A stretch of 64,000 nt of DNA from Spirosoma sp. KUDC1026 (GCF_013375035.1 NZ_CP056032.1:1410001-1474000); one strand, 5' to 3'; numbered from the stretch's first letter, positions 35,671 to 44,475 are shown. Notes: generated by a model from the sequence alone, not told the origin. Translations and numbers: made by a program.

Positions 35671-36726
35671 TTATTTGGTCACCTGTACTGGTTTACCGTC
35701 GGTCAGGTTCAACTGACCCGTGGTAACAACCGTATCGCCCGCGTTCAGACCGCCCAGCACTTCAACCGTATCGCCGAAGTCGCGACCAACCTGGATGCTG
35801 CGCCGACGCGCTACGTTGCCTTCGACTACGTACACGTAAGGGTTCTTGATGCTTTCGGCCAGAGCCGCCCGCGGAATCTGGAGCGTCTGCTGATTCGATT
35901 TCTGCGAGAAGTCGACGTTGACGAACGTACCGGCTTTCAGGTTATTGTTGCTGCCGATGGTTACTTCAACCGGGTAGTTGTGCTCGTCGCTGCCCTGGGG
36001 CGAGATGTACGTAACGTTGCCGGTAAATGTCCGGCCGGGAAACACGTCCGCCGACACTTTAACCGCCTGACCCATCCGAATTTTGTACACATCGCTTTCG
36101 TTCACCAGCACCTGTACTTTCAGGCGGGCTACGTCCAGCACAGTGCCCAGTACGGTACCCGCGCCAACGAACTCACCGGGCTCGATGTTTTTCTTCACGA
36201 TCTGACCACTGATCGGCGCTTTCACGTTCGCGTCCTGAATCTGCTTTTTGATCTGCTCAGCCTGGTTAACGGCGTTTTCGTAGTTGAACTTTACATCGTT
36301 CACCTGAAGCTCGGTCGTGGCGTTACCCGCCAGCAGCGTGTTGTAGCGCGTTACGTCCTTTTTGAGCTTGTTGATATTCAGTTCCGTTGCCTCCAGCGAC
36401 AGTTCTTTCAGACGGTTGTCTAACTGCACCAACGTAGCTCCCTGTTTCACTTGCGAACCCAGGTTGAAATTGACGCGGGTTACTTTACCGGCGGTCGTTG
36501 CCGTAATGTCGGCTTCGCGGTAGGGAATCAGGTTCCCCGTTTTAACCAACTGTTGACTGACGGTACCTTCGGCGACCTGCGCTACGGTTACTGGAATAGC
36601 CGCGTTCGCATTGACGACCGGCTTATTCTGCTCGTCGATCTTTTCTTTATTGGAAGCCAGCCGGAAGCCGATGAGCGCTGTGACACCCAGCAGAACTGCG
36701 ACGATGACTAAGGTTGTCTTTTTCAT
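35671..36726 (-). CDS. RND periplasmic adaptor protein (membrane fusion protein)
   Basis: A 351-residue HlyD/AcrA-type adaptor that connects the RND pump with the TolC-like channel. N-terminal membrane anchor (about 5-21, LVIVAVLLGVTALIGFRL), then a barrel-sandwich with PYREADITATTAGKV, a coiled-coil hairpin (LKELSLEATELNINKLKKD to YENAVNQAEQIKKQIQ), the lipoyl half VKAPISGQIVKKNIEPGEFV, and a membrane-proximal domain ending in LNAGDTVVTTGQLNL. Length is standard. Its start lies 18 bp from the tolC-like stop, so it is coupled in the operon. Confidence 0.93.
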   Translation of the reverse strand: MKKTTLVIVAVLLGVTALIGFRLASNKEKIDEQNKPVVNANAAIPVTVAQVAEGTVSQQLVKTGNLIPYREADITATTAGKVTRVNFNLGSQVKQGATLVQLDNRLKELSLEATELNINKLKKDVTRYNTLLAGNATTELQVNDVKFNYENAVNQAEQIKKQIQDANVKAPISGQIVKKNIEPGEFVGAGTVLGTVLDVARLKVQVLVNESDVYKIRMGQAVKVSADVFPGRTFTGNVTYISPQGSDEHNYPVEVTIGSNNNLKAGTFVNVDFSQKSNQQTLQIPRAALAESIKNPYVYVVEGNVARRRSIQVGRDFGDTVEVLGGLNAGDTVVTTGQLNLTDGKPVQVTK

Positions 36727-36744
36727 TGTATGGAGCGTATTCTG

Positions 36745-38076
36745 TTATAATTCGTTGTAAAAGTTGAGGAGCGATCCCTGCGATTGTTCCAGGTCAAGAC
36801 GAGCCTGGTAGAAACTGATCAGCGAGTTGATGTAGTTAAACTGCGCCTGCCGGTATGAGTTATCGGCGTTGATCAGATCCGTGATTGATTTGGTGCCCTG
36901 CTTGTATTGCAGCGTGGTGATGTTATACACCTCCTGCGCGAGCTGGACGTTCCGGCTGTCGTTCTGCGCGTTGATCTGCGCTTTCTGAATCTGCGATTGC
37001 GAGTTATTGAACTGGAGCCGATACGCTTCTACATTCAGTCGTTGCTGTTCTTCCTGGGTCAGAACCGTCAGTTTCTGCTGTTGAACCTGCGCATCGCGTT
37101 GTAAGCCGTCGAAGATTGGCAGGTTTACTCGTAAACCGAAGCTACCGAATCCCACGAAGTTGGAGAAAGCTTTATCAAATGTCTGCGCGAAATTGAGTGT
37201 ACCATAGTTCGCCGTGAAGCTCAACGTAGGCAGATAGCCAGCCCGGATGCGCTGGAGTTGAAGCCGCTGCAAATCCAGATTAGACGCTGACTGTTGAAAG
37301 CTTACCAACCGCTGCGCTTCGAATGGCTCTTTCCCAAACGTGGGAATTCGGTCTCCAGTGATCGAATCACCAACGGCCAGCGGTGCGTCCTGCGACAAAC
37401 CCATCTGGTACTTCAGCCGGTTCAGTGCCAGTTCCAGATCGTTCTGAGCCAGTGTCAACTGCGACTTGGTGTTGTTGAAACTGACCTCTGTGTTTGAATA
37501 ATCAATAGGCTGAATGACGCCGTTGTCTCGTTGTAACTTTAACACATCCAGGACCTGCTGTGTTCGTTTCAGATTGTCCTGAAGCAAACTAATCTGCTGC
37601 TGAGCTACGTAGACCTGGTAATAGTTGCTGGAAATATTATAAATGATGTCCTCGCGGGTTTGCCGTTCGTTCAAATCGGCCAGCCGTTGATTAGGCTTGT
37701 TTGCCTTGATACCGATCAGGAGCGACTGATCATAAATTGTCTGGCTTGCCTGAGCAACAACGTTATTCTGAAATTTCTGCCCAATGATCAGCACCTGCGG
37801 CTCAGGACCAAATACGCCCGCCGGAATAATAGACCGCTGCAGCTTGATGTTATTCGTGAATGTACCACTGGCCGATACCTGCGGCAAATACTGACCAATT
37901 GCCTGACGAGCCTGCTGATCTGCCGTTTGTTTTTGATACTCGGCGATCCGAACTGTACCAAAATTCTTGAGGCCGTACTCGATGCATTCTTTCAGCGACC
38001 GGGCCCCGGTCTGGGCGTAACTCTCCTGCAGCAGACCTAGTGCCGCAAATAGGATAATTGCAATTTTTTTATTCAT
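36745..38076 (-). CDS. TolC-family outer-membrane efflux protein
   Basis: A 443-residue outer-membrane channel protein with a signal peptide (about 1-21, ending SYAQ) and two long repeated helical-hairpin halves. The first opens with SLKECIEYGLKNFGTV and has LLQDNLKRTQQVLDVLKLQRDNG; the second has QQQKLTVLTQEEQQRLNVEAYR and ends LDLEQSQGSLLNFYNEL. This duplicated layout is that of TolC. Together with the downstream adaptor and RND genes it makes a complete pump. Operator palindromes lie directly upstream (38085-38113). Confidence 0.93.
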   Translation of the reverse strand: MNKKIAIILFAALGLLQESYAQTGARSLKECIEYGLKNFGTVRIAEYQKQTADQQARQAIGQYLPQVSASGTFTNNIKLQRSIIPAGVFGPEPQVLIIGQKFQNNVVAQASQTIYDQSLLIGIKANKPNQRLADLNERQTREDIIYNISSNYYQVYVAQQQISLLQDNLKRTQQVLDVLKLQRDNGVIQPIDYSNTEVSFNNTKSQLTLAQNDLELALNRLKYQMGLSQDAPLAVGDSITGDRIPTFGKEPFEAQRLVSFQQSASNLDLQRLQLQRIRAGYLPTLSFTANYGTLNFAQTFDKAFSNFVGFGSFGLRVNLPIFDGLQRDAQVQQQKLTVLTQEEQQRLNVEAYRLQFNNSQSQIQKAQINAQNDSRNVQLAQEVYNITTLQYKQGTKSITDLINADNSYRQAQFNYINSLISFYQARLDLEQSQGSLLNFYNEL

Positions 38077-38084
38077 TTTGTGTA

Positions 38085-38113
38085 GTTGATATATCTACTA
38101 TTGATATATCAAC
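38085..38113. promoter_or_regulatory. Two MarR operator-like palindromes before tolC
   Basis: GTTGATATATCTAC (38085-38098) and TTGATATATCAAC (38101-38113) share the core TTGATATATC. The first is the exact reverse complement of the copy at 38635-38648 upstream of marR. They lie 9 bp and more upstream of the tolC start. Confidence 0.65.
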
Positions 38114-38127
38114 GAATTGTGGAAAAC

Positions 38128-38616
38128 TTAGAACTGCTGTTCTAGAAACAAAGAAATTTTTCGACTAACGCTCAAAAACTGAGTTAATTCCTCTTCAGAC
38201 AGCTGCTTCGTTACGACATGATCCATAGTCTTAGCGGCCTCCTGTACTTTTTCGACAACCAGTCTCCCGGCGGGTGTCAACTGAATCAGGTTCTTCCGAC
38301 GATCATCCTGATCATTGACAATTCGTAAGTAACCATCCCGCTCTAATGTTTTAATTGAGCGTTGCACGCCCGATTTATCTTTCTGCAGCAAGTCAGCAAT
38401 GTTTTGCTGGGAGGGGGACTCGTCTGCGCAGAAGTAAGCAATAAACAGAATCGGCAGTTGCTCCAGTTGGAGTGAAAATCCCATGCGGCCCAGTTCGCGA
38501 TTGGAATAGCGAGTCATGCCTAACGCCAGTGTCTGTATGTTGAAGCTGACAAGGTGCCCCATGGATTTTGCAAATTCCATTTTCTTCTCCTGCCGCAGTT
38601 CTTCCGTTAAAATCAT
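38128..38616 (-). CDS. MarR-family transcriptional regulator
   Basis: A 162-residue winged-helix regulator of the MarR family. Marks: helix LEQLPILFIAYFC, then ESPSQQNIADLLQKDKSG (recognition-helix area with VQRSIKTLERDGYLRIV) and the wing NDQDDRRKNLIQLTPAG. The C-terminal helix ends SRKISLFLEQQF. It is the first gene of the marR-tolC-hlyD-RND operon and probably represses it, released by toxic ligands. The start codon at 38616 lies about 5 bp from the -7 box, so the message may be leaderless; an internal ATG at 38580 (MEFAKSM) would leave a leader of about 35 nt. Confidence 0.92.
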   Translation of the reverse strand: MILTEELRQEKKMEFAKSMGHLVSFNIQTLALGMTRYSNRELGRMGFSLQLEQLPILFIAYFCADESPSQQNIADLLQKDKSGVQRSIKTLERDGYLRIVNDQDDRRKNLIQLTPAGRLVVEKVQEAAKTMDHVVTKQLSEEELTQFLSVSRKISLFLEQQF

Positions 38617-38620
38617 GGCG

Positions 38621-38655
38621 CAAAAGTAGTATTAGTAGATATATCAACCAATATT
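38621..38655 (-). promoter_or_regulatory. marR promoter with embedded operator
   Basis: On the minus strand, TTG (about 38649-38651), a 20-bp spacer, and TACTTTTG (38621-38628) form the promoter. The operator-like GTTGATATATCTAC (38635-38648) occupies the spacer between the two boxes, so binding would block RNA polymerase. Confidence 0.55.
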
Positions 38656-38700
38656 TTAAATAAAAAGTTTTTGCTAATTCGATCCGTTTATGAAGCGTAA

Positions 38701-38740
38701 AAAAACGGACGTACCACCCATCAGATGATACGTCCGTTTG
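38701..38740. terminator. Terminator after the metalloprotease gene
   Basis: AAACGGACGTA and its complement TACGTCCGTTT form an 11-bp stem with a 15-nt loop. The minus-strand product is followed by T residues. It lies 20 bp after the metalloprotease stop. Confidence 0.7.
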
Positions 38741-38760
38741 TAAAAAAGTGAGGTAGTGGA

Positions 38761-41223
38761 TCAGGGCTGTTCCCAGTCGCAGGCGGGGCTGAGCCATTCC
38801 TGCCCCGGATCGATGGGCGCGCCGTCGGGGGCGGCTAGTGTGCTGGTTGTTACGTTTCTTTCCGGATCGCTCAGGTACTGGTTGATCGTCCATTTCAGGT
38901 ACGGTAGCCGCGCCGATGCAGCCGTTGGCGTAGCGGAACTCATCCGCAGGAGCAGCTCATGAACAGCCGCTCTAACACCACCATCAACGCTTTTATTCGA
39001 CGCCAGCTTGATCAGCTTCTCGATAAAAAGTCGCTCGTTCATCCGGGCAATCTCGCCCTGGTAGTCGGTACGGTTAATGGTGGGTGAATTGCTAATCGAG
39101 TCGCGCATCCGGTTCAGTACGTCGGTCAGGCCCGGTAAGCGGGAGTCGATCGATTTCTGGCGAAGTAAGCGGGTACAACGCTCAGGGTTAAGCAGCATCT
39201 GCAGAGTCATACCTGTGATTGCTTCAGGTGGCCCCAGTGGGTCGAACGTCATACCGGTATGGCGTTTGAACACTTCCCGTGGGTTTGGCTGGTAGCGGAA
39301 CGGACGGGGCGGAATCATAGTCAGCACCGCCGTCGGCACCGCCAGCGACGCTGGATTGATCGTTGCCAGCAGCGCGTTGAGTGCCCGGTTCTGCTCGGCG
39401 GCCGGTACCGTTGACAGCACCGACTGCCCATCGCCCCGTAATGCGTTGGTATAGGCCTGACCGCCGACAACCTTTGCCGCAGCTTCGATCTGGTAGCGGT
39501 GGAACATATAGACTGGTACGAACACTTCTTCCAGGGTTGCCATTGGCATACCCGCCGGAATTTTCTTTTCGGTAAAGTTCGCCATGGCTACGCGCCGAAC
39601 GTCCATCAGGCGTTTCAGCTCGTCAACGGCATTGGCGCCATTGTCCCACAGGTGGGTAGCGGGGTGAGGGGAGCCCTCGGGCCGGGCATCCTGATCGGTC
39701 AGGAACGATAGGCCAGCCGCGTGCATTTGCTTCACTAGTTTATCGAGCTCCTGCTTTTCATTAGCCCCCGCCGGAAACTGTTCGTAGCCGTACCGGATGC
39801 TCCATTTGTCGTAGGCGCCAATGTTTTTGGCGTAGGCGTCCGACAGATCAATTGACGCTCCTTTCAGTTTAGCCACCATTGTTGGATAGTCCATTACCGA
39901 CGCTCGATCCTGGGTGCTGGCCAGGTAGTTGTGTGGTAACCCCAGCGTATGGCCAACTTCGTGGGCTGCCAGCTGCCTCAGGCGCTCAAGCGACATAGTC
40001 ATCATAGGCGAGTTGTCGGCTGTAGAGTCGCCGGTAGGGGCGGTGTTTGGGAACTCACCCACCAGACCCTGGGCAATCAGATAATCCTGCCGGACACGCA
40101 GCGAACCCAGGGTTACTTTCCCTTTAATAATCTCGCCGGTACGGGGATCGATGATGCTGGCGCCGTACGACCAGCCTCGGGTGGATCGGTGAACCCACTG
40201 CACCAGGTTGTAGCGTACGTCCATCGGATCGGCGTCGGCGGGCAGCAGCTTTACCTGAAAGGCGTTTTTGTAGCCAGCCGCTTCGAATGCCTGATTCCAC
40301 CAGGCGGTTCCTTCCATTAGGGCCGACCGGATTGGCTCGGGCGTGCCAGGGTCGAGGTAGTAAATAATAGGCTTAACGGCTTCGCTGACAGCCGCAGTCG
40401 GGTCTTTTTTCTCCAGCCGGTGCCGCGAAATGTAGCGTTTCATGATCGGCTGACTGACGGGGGTGGCGTAATCGAAGTACTCAATGCCGCCGTACCCAAT
40501 GCGCGGGTCGAAGACACGGGGTTTGAAATTGTTGTCGGGTAACTGCACAAATGAGTGGTGCTGGTGCATCGTTACGAGCGTTGGGGTTGGCACCACTTCG
40601 CGTAGATACGACCCTGGATTGTCGCCCGTCAACGTAATGATCGTTTCAAACTCGGTGTTTTGTGGAAATGCTTTCGTGCGGGGCAGGTACATCGCACTGC
40701 GACTGGCGTCGAAGCGAAAACTTCCCTGTTTGGTCTGGGTAATGCTCTGAACCGCGCCCACGGCGTCCTGCATCAGAAAGGGGGTCAGGTCGACAAGTAC
40801 TTTACCGTCGCTCTCGGCCGCTACGTCGAAACCCGCGTGAACCGACTTGGCAAACGATTCGGCCACTGCCTGCCGCTCCAGTGGGTCTTTGCTGATGGCC
40901 CGGTACGAATAGTTGGGTTCAATCAGCAGCACTTTGGGGCCACTGCGCTGAAATTTAACAATGTGTTCCTGCCCGAGCCGACCCCGGTCCAGCCCGATGT
41001 CGTTGGAACCGATGCCCTGTGCCAGGGTGGGGTAGTAAAGAAACTCGGTATCGAACTTGTCGATTTCGAGCCAGACTTTGCCCTTTTTGGCGTCCCAGTA
41101 ATACGTCATGAAGCCTGCATTGCGCTCCATACCGTTGGTAAAAGCCGAGATGGCTGGTACCTGCGCCCATAGGGAAGTGACTCCCATTAGCAACAGGCTG
41201 ACTAATAATAAACGGTTCTTCAT
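38761..41223 (-). CDS. Secreted zinc-dependent metalloprotease (DUF5117/DUF4953 type)
   Basis: An 820-residue secreted protease. Signal peptide (1-20, ending LWA-Q), then the DUF5117-like segment with KKGKVWLEIDKFDTEFLY, and the metallopeptidase domain with the zinc motif HEVGHTLGLPHNY (His421, Glu422, His425, His431), followed by the Met-turn-like SVMDYPTMV (about 447-455). The C-terminal part is a long alpha-helical region. This architecture is frequent in Bacteroidota. The substrate is unknown; a nutritional or envelope protease role is likely. Confidence 0.9.
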   Translation of the reverse strand: MKNRLLLVSLLLMGVTSLWAQVPAISAFTNGMERNAGFMTYYWDAKKGKVWLEIDKFDTEFLYYPTLAQGIGSNDIGLDRGRLGQEHIVKFQRSGPKVLLIEPNYSYRAISKDPLERQAVAESFAKSVHAGFDVAAESDGKVLVDLTPFLMQDAVGAVQSITQTKQGSFRFDASRSAMYLPRTKAFPQNTEFETIITLTGDNPGSYLREVVPTPTLVTMHQHHSFVQLPDNNFKPRVFDPRIGYGGIEYFDYATPVSQPIMKRYISRHRLEKKDPTAAVSEAVKPIIYYLDPGTPEPIRSALMEGTAWWNQAFEAAGYKNAFQVKLLPADADPMDVRYNLVQWVHRSTRGWSYGASIIDPRTGEIIKGKVTLGSLRVRQDYLIAQGLVGEFPNTAPTGDSTADNSPMMTMSLERLRQLAAHEVGHTLGLPHNYLASTQDRASVMDYPTMVAKLKGASIDLSDAYAKNIGAYDKWSIRYGYEQFPAGANEKQELDKLVKQMHAAGLSFLTDQDARPEGSPHPATHLWDNGANAVDELKRLMDVRRVAMANFTEKKIPAGMPMATLEEVFVPVYMFHRYQIEAAAKVVGGQAYTNALRGDGQSVLSTVPAAEQNRALNALLATINPASLAVPTAVLTMIPPRPFRYQPNPREVFKRHTGMTFDPLGPPEAITGMTLQMLLNPERCTRLLRQKSIDSRLPGLTDVLNRMRDSISNSPTINRTDYQGEIARMNERLFIEKLIKLASNKSVDGGVRAAVHELLLRMSSATPTAASARLPYLKWTINQYLSDPERNVTTSTLAAPDGAPIDPGQEWLSPACDWEQP

Positions 41224-41556
41224 TAGAAAAGAGGTTGCATTCGGTGCTCAAGTTACGCCGAAACCTCTATTGGTTGTACGAATGTTATTTTGGTAAGACA
41301 ATATATAGATGGATAAATAGCTCGTAGTAAGTCGACGTGCCTATCTAATATTTTGTACTGTCTGTGAAAAGCCGTATGAATTCCGGTGGAAAGGAATACG
41401 GGTAAAGTGTAATGACTCGAGCATGAGTCGGTGTATTTTGTAAAAATGGTTTGTCAAACGTCCTTCATCAGCCAGGATAAAAGTGCCCTCATGTGTTTTG
41501 TCTCCCGATTTAGGCGAATAACCGTTGGGGTGCCCTGAATGGCTGCCCAAAAGAAC
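41224..41556. other. Intergenic region without a supported gene
   Basis: About 330 bp between the metalloprotease gene and the terminator of the fasciclin gene. A 92-codon minus-strand ORF (41341-41619) crosses it but overlaps the terminator hairpin and resembles nothing I know, so I leave it out. No promoter with a clear TAnnTTTG box was found by eye. Confidence 0.5.
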
Positions 41557-41594
41557 AGCCCTCTTGCCAGTGTTATTCTCTGGCAGGAGGGCTG
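41557..41594 (-). terminator. Rho-independent terminator of the fasciclin gene
   Basis: AGCCCTCTTGCCAG, loop, CTGGCAGGAGGGCT (one mismatch), followed on the minus strand by TTCTTTTGGG, 25 bp after the stop codon. Confidence 0.8.
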
Positions 41595-41619
41595 CTTTTT
41601 GATAATATGCCCAGCGCAA

Positions 41620-42582
41620 CTAGCGAAAAGTTACGTTTTTGGGCATCAACACGGCATCGATTCCATAGACCAACCCATTCGTCTGCATTTTTTCCGAATC
41701 CTCAACAGTTGCTTTTTTGCCTTGCTCATCCGTAATCGTCATCTGGCCATTCGTCCCCATCTGTACTGTCAGCGTATTGCCACTTACTGTTTGCAATTGT
41801 GCTTTACCGTTGCCCGACTTGATCTGCTCTTTTAGGGCAGCCGTATTCAGCGATCCTTTAACGAGGTGGTAGGACAATAGTTGCTTTAGCGCATCCTGGT
41901 TACGGCCTTCCAGCAGTCCGCTCTGAGCCGATGCCGGTAACTTTTTAAAGGCTGCGTTCGAGGGCGCAAACAGCGTATACGTATCGTTTGCCTTCAGTTT
42001 CTCGTAGAGGTCGGTTGCCTGTAAGGCGTTCTGAAGGGTGACGTAGTTGGGCGAGGAAGCAATAAAATCATGGATATTGGTTGTGCGTTCGGTACTGCCA
42101 GCCACGTCGGCTGGAGTTTTCGTTGTGCGGGCTCCGGTAACGGCCGCTCCCGTAGCGGTCGATTCCGTACCGGCTGAACCGGCCGATGTCGCGTTGCCGC
42201 CCGACGAAGACGAACCGCTCAACGTTGTTGGATTCGTGGTAACCGACGGATTGCTACCCACACCCGTTGGAGCGTTGGTGACGTTGTTGCTGTTGTAGTT
42301 CGTCGAATTACTGTTGTTAATCGCCGTGCCATCGGCTGACGAACTTTGTCGGTACTGTCCTTCCTGGGGCGTAGCCGGGCTTGTCCCGTTCTTGGCATTT
42401 TGATTCATTGAGTTCGTATTACCCCGGTTGCCCCGCATCGCCCGGCGCTGTTCGCGCGTCGACTGGGCCGGTTTTGTTGTATCACCCGTCATAGACTGAG
42501 CGGAAGCTGCCTGATCGATACCAATCAGACTTATTGACGCCAGTCCCAGCGTCAGTAAGTGAAGTGTGTGCTTGATTTTCAT
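41620..42582 (-). CDS. Secreted fasciclin-domain (FAS1) protein
   Basis: A 320-residue secreted protein: signal peptide (about 1-28, ending ASAQ), a long low-complexity Ser/Thr/Asn/Gly-rich region (about 30-165), and one C-terminal FAS1 domain. The domain is visible as NYVTLQNALQATDLYEKLKA, DTYTLFAPSNAAFKKLP (the H1 box), LLSYHLVKGSLN (the YH motif) and LVYGIDAVLMPK. FAS1 domains mediate cell adhesion at surfaces. The disordered linker may span the envelope. One FAS1 domain only. Confidence 0.92.
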   Translation of the reverse strand: MKIKHTLHLLTLGLASISLIGIDQAASAQSMTGDTTKPAQSTREQRRAMRGNRGNTNSMNQNAKNGTSPATPQEGQYRQSSSADGTAINNSNSTNYNSNNVTNAPTGVGSNPSVTTNPTTLSGSSSSGGNATSAGSAGTESTATGAAVTGARTTKTPADVAGSTERTTNIHDFIASSPNYVTLQNALQATDLYEKLKANDTYTLFAPSNAAFKKLPASAQSGLLEGRNQDALKQLLSYHLVKGSLNTAALKEQIKSGNGKAQLQTVSGNTLTVQMGTNGQMTITDEQGKKATVEDSEKMQTNGLVYGIDAVLMPKNVTFR

Positions 42583-42733
42583 AACGTTATTGGTTTGGCA
42601 AGTCGTAAACTGTCTTGTTAACTGACCCTCGTTCAGAAAGTTTGCCTGATATTGAGGTAGACATTGTAGGAGATGGGAAAGGCGTTACTGAGCCGGGCGC
42701 TTTTAATCACCTGTTCAAGCAAAGAAGAGATAT
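42583..42733. other. Intergenic region upstream of the fasciclin gene
   Basis: About 150 bp between the fasciclin start and the 62-bp palindrome. I found no gene and no clear promoter. Together with the palindrome and the tRNA-like fragment it makes up the left part of the 439-bp gap to the XRE gene. Confidence 0.4.
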
Positions 42734-42795
42734 GCATAGAAAAAGCAAATTCCCCTTCCAAAATATTTTAGAAGGGGAATTTGCTTTTTCTATGC
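42734..42795. repeat. 62-bp near-perfect palindrome
   Basis: A perfect 25-bp arm (GCATAGAAAAAGCAAATTCC... at 42734-42758) and its complement (42771-42795) with a loop that contains AAAATATTTT, itself palindromic. It lies next to a tRNA-like 3' fragment and could be the terminator of the lost tRNA gene or the end of an integrated element. Confidence 0.75.
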
Positions 42796-42796
42796 T

Positions 42797-42820
42797 GAGT
42801 TTCCTACAGGACTTGAACTG
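42797..42820 (-). other. Degenerate 3' fragment of a tRNA gene (possible attachment-site remnant)
   Basis: GAGTTTCCTACAGGACTTGAACTG aligns with GAGCCTCCTACGGGATTCGAACCTG, the 3' end of the tRNA-Thr gene at 44373-44397 (about 18 of 24 positions). On the minus strand it reads as a T-loop (TTCAAGT) and acceptor end (AGGAAAC). The T-stem is not complementary, so it is not a functional tRNA. Such 3' pieces are left behind at integration sites. Confidence 0.45.
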
Positions 42821-43021
42821 ATAAGTGTACATTATTAAAAAACAGAATATTATTAACAGAATATTTTTGAGGGGGACAGATTGGAAAATAAGAGTGATTC
42901 TGAGTTAATGGAAAGGTTTGAGTAGGCTATGCTGTTATCATACTCATCAATGCCCATACTACAGCTTGAAGAATAGCCTTCAATGTGTTGTTCAAATCCA
43001 ATCGGGTGGCATGTGGCAGGA
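42821..43021. other. AT-rich spacer with a short direct repeat
   Basis: AT-rich stretch between the tRNA-like fragment and the XRE gene. AACAGAATATT occurs twice about 15 bp apart (about 42840-42865). No gene seen. Confidence 0.4.
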
Positions 43022-43339
43022 CTACTTTTCTTTCCGCAACTCTTGACCTTGTTTTTTTATCAACTGCCTTTGTAACTCGATGAGTTCTTTCGTGCGTATT
43101 AGGGTGAAACCTATTGGAATTCGAGTTGTATCATCACCCGCACCATCGACCAGCCAAGCGGCTGTCGTATCTAATAACTTAGCTAACTTCCGTATATCCA
43201 AAAGGCAGGGCGCTGTCCTGTTTTTCTCCCAGGCCGAGATAACCGCTTTACCGCTCTTCTGCATTAACTCGGCTAGTTCATCTTGCGTCAGTCCTTTGTT
43301 TACTCGCTTTTTCTTTAATCTAGCTCCAAATGACTCCAT
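43022..43339 (-). CDS. XRE-family HTH transcriptional regulator
   Basis: A 105-residue protein with an N-terminal Cro/C1-type helix-turn-helix: GARLKKKRVNKGLTQDELAEL, QKSGKAVISAWEKNRTAP and CLLDIRKLAKLLDTTAAWLV. The C-terminus (IELQRQLIKKQGQELRK) is a basic helix. Target genes unknown. It stands in an AT-richer spot with a tRNA fragment and a large palindrome, suggesting an accessory origin. Confidence 0.85.
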   Translation of the reverse strand: MESFGARLKKKRVNKGLTQDELAELMQKSGKAVISAWEKNRTAPCLLDIRKLAKLLDTTAAWLVDGAGDDTTRIPIGFTLIRTKELIELQRQLIKKQGQELRKEK

Positions 43340-43668
43340 TCATTAGGGTATTAGGTGTAGGAATTAGATCAACCACTTGTGAGGAAATGATTGTTCGACC
43401 AAAGGATGCGTTCTTTCGTCGGTTCGTTGCATGCCTTGAGCGTCTAGATTCTCTATTTTTTCAATAACGGCATTTCCTGTCAAGCGTTTCGGCGCAAAGA
43501 TCAACTAGACTAGTTGGGGGCGTTGTCCGCTTTCGAGCTATCTATGTCCATTAGCGTACATCTTGACAGAGGATGATATTTCATAATAGATTGATTTACA
43601 GCGAATATGTTAGTGTGGTACACTTCTTGGCATTCAGCATGGTAGACAATTAACCATAACACGTCGCC
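43340..43668. other. Divergent intergenic region
   Basis: 329 bp between the XRE gene and the secreted protein gene. No ORF or strong hairpin. The only faint promoter-like string is a minus-strand TTGATCTTTGC (about 43496-43506). Confidence 0.4.
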
Positions 43669-44064
43669 ATGAAACTCAATCTGATCGCTCTGCCAACCCT
43701 ACTTGCTTTCTTCACGCTTACCTCAACCGAGCTGCTAGCCGACTCTCCCGAGCTTGACCAAGTACCGCCCTTTCGTTCGAGCTGCTACGTCAACAAATCC
43801 AATCAAATCAAGCTGGCCATTGACAAGAACGCCCCCCAGATTGTTAGCGTCGTCCTTCGGCGCTCAGGTGAAAACGAAATCGTGGCTACCCAATACATGC
43901 CCAAAAAACAGAGTAAGTCGACCTACGTATTTGACGTGAACGAGTTGCCCGACGGGCTTTATACATTGGAGCTAAGTAGTGGCCAGCATCTCACCACCCA
44001 CCAGGTCACCATCAACACCGCTAAGCCCATCAAGCCAAGCCGGCAGGTTGCTCTTAATCGCTGA
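43669..44064 (+). CDS. Small secreted protein, hypothetical
   Basis: A 131-residue protein with a signal peptide (about 1-24, ending LLADS) and a single beta-rich domain (IKLAIDKNAPQIVSVVLRR, KSTYVFDVNELPDGLYTLEL). The LPDGLYTLEL ending resembles the C-terminal part of secreted beta-sandwich modules in Bacteroidota. No catalytic residues. A 19-bp terminator follows. Function unknown. Confidence 0.7.
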   Translation: MKLNLIALPTLLAFFTLTSTELLADSPELDQVPPFRSSCYVNKSNQIKLAIDKNAPQIVSVVLRRSGENEIVATQYMPKKQSKSTYVFDVNELPDGLYTLELSSGQHLTTHQVTINTAKPIKPSRQVALNR

Positions 44065-44373
44065 GGCAGGTCATTTTGATGATCGAGGTTGCCCTCATGT
44101 CCGATTAAACCTACCATATAAAAGCAAACAGCGCTCGACTATTATACATGGTCGAGCGCTGTTTGCTTTGGGAAGACAACTGTCAACTTCTAATTACAAC
44201 CATGCAAACTAGGGCCTACCGCTCAGTATATTTCATGAATAATATAGGTACAGCAAACCCTTGCTGTACAAAAATGTACCCGGTTACAACGGGGGCGTAG
44301 GGGGCAGAAATGCCTGAAGCCCGCCGGTTAGCGAGCTTCAGGATGCAATGGGCAGTGGGGAGTTGATTTTTTG
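44065..44373. other. Intergenic region with terminator
   Basis: 309 bp. Contains the terminator at 44121-44169. The remainder to the tRNA gene shows no gene. Confidence 0.5.
44121..44169 (+). terminator. Rho-independent terminator of the secreted protein gene
   Basis: AAAGCAAACAGCGCTCGAC, loop of 11 nt, and its exact 19-bp complement. Confidence 0.85.
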
Positions 44374-44446
<73 letters not shown>

Positions 44447-44467
44447 TTTTTGCCTGTTTTGCGGGTG

Positions 44468-44475
44468 CAAATATA
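44468..44475 (-). promoter_or_regulatory. -7 promoter box of tRNA-Thr
   Basis: TATATTTG on the minus strand (TAnnTTTG), 21 bp upstream of the tRNA 5' end, with a TTG about 16 bp further upstream. Confidence 0.55.

Noticed and set aside
35980-36423. Plus-strand frame inside the HlyD-type gene
   Set aside because: Antisense shadow of a conserved gene.
41341-41619. 92-codon minus-strand ORF between the metalloprotease and fasciclin genes
   Set aside because: It overlaps the terminator hairpin of the fasciclin gene, has no recognisable motif and its start lies in the terminator region.
42615-42821. Plus-strand ORF reading SLPDIEVDIVGDGKGVTEPG
   Set aside because: It runs through the 62-bp palindrome and the tRNA-like fragment; the second half is only the translation of the palindrome. 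No homologue recognised.
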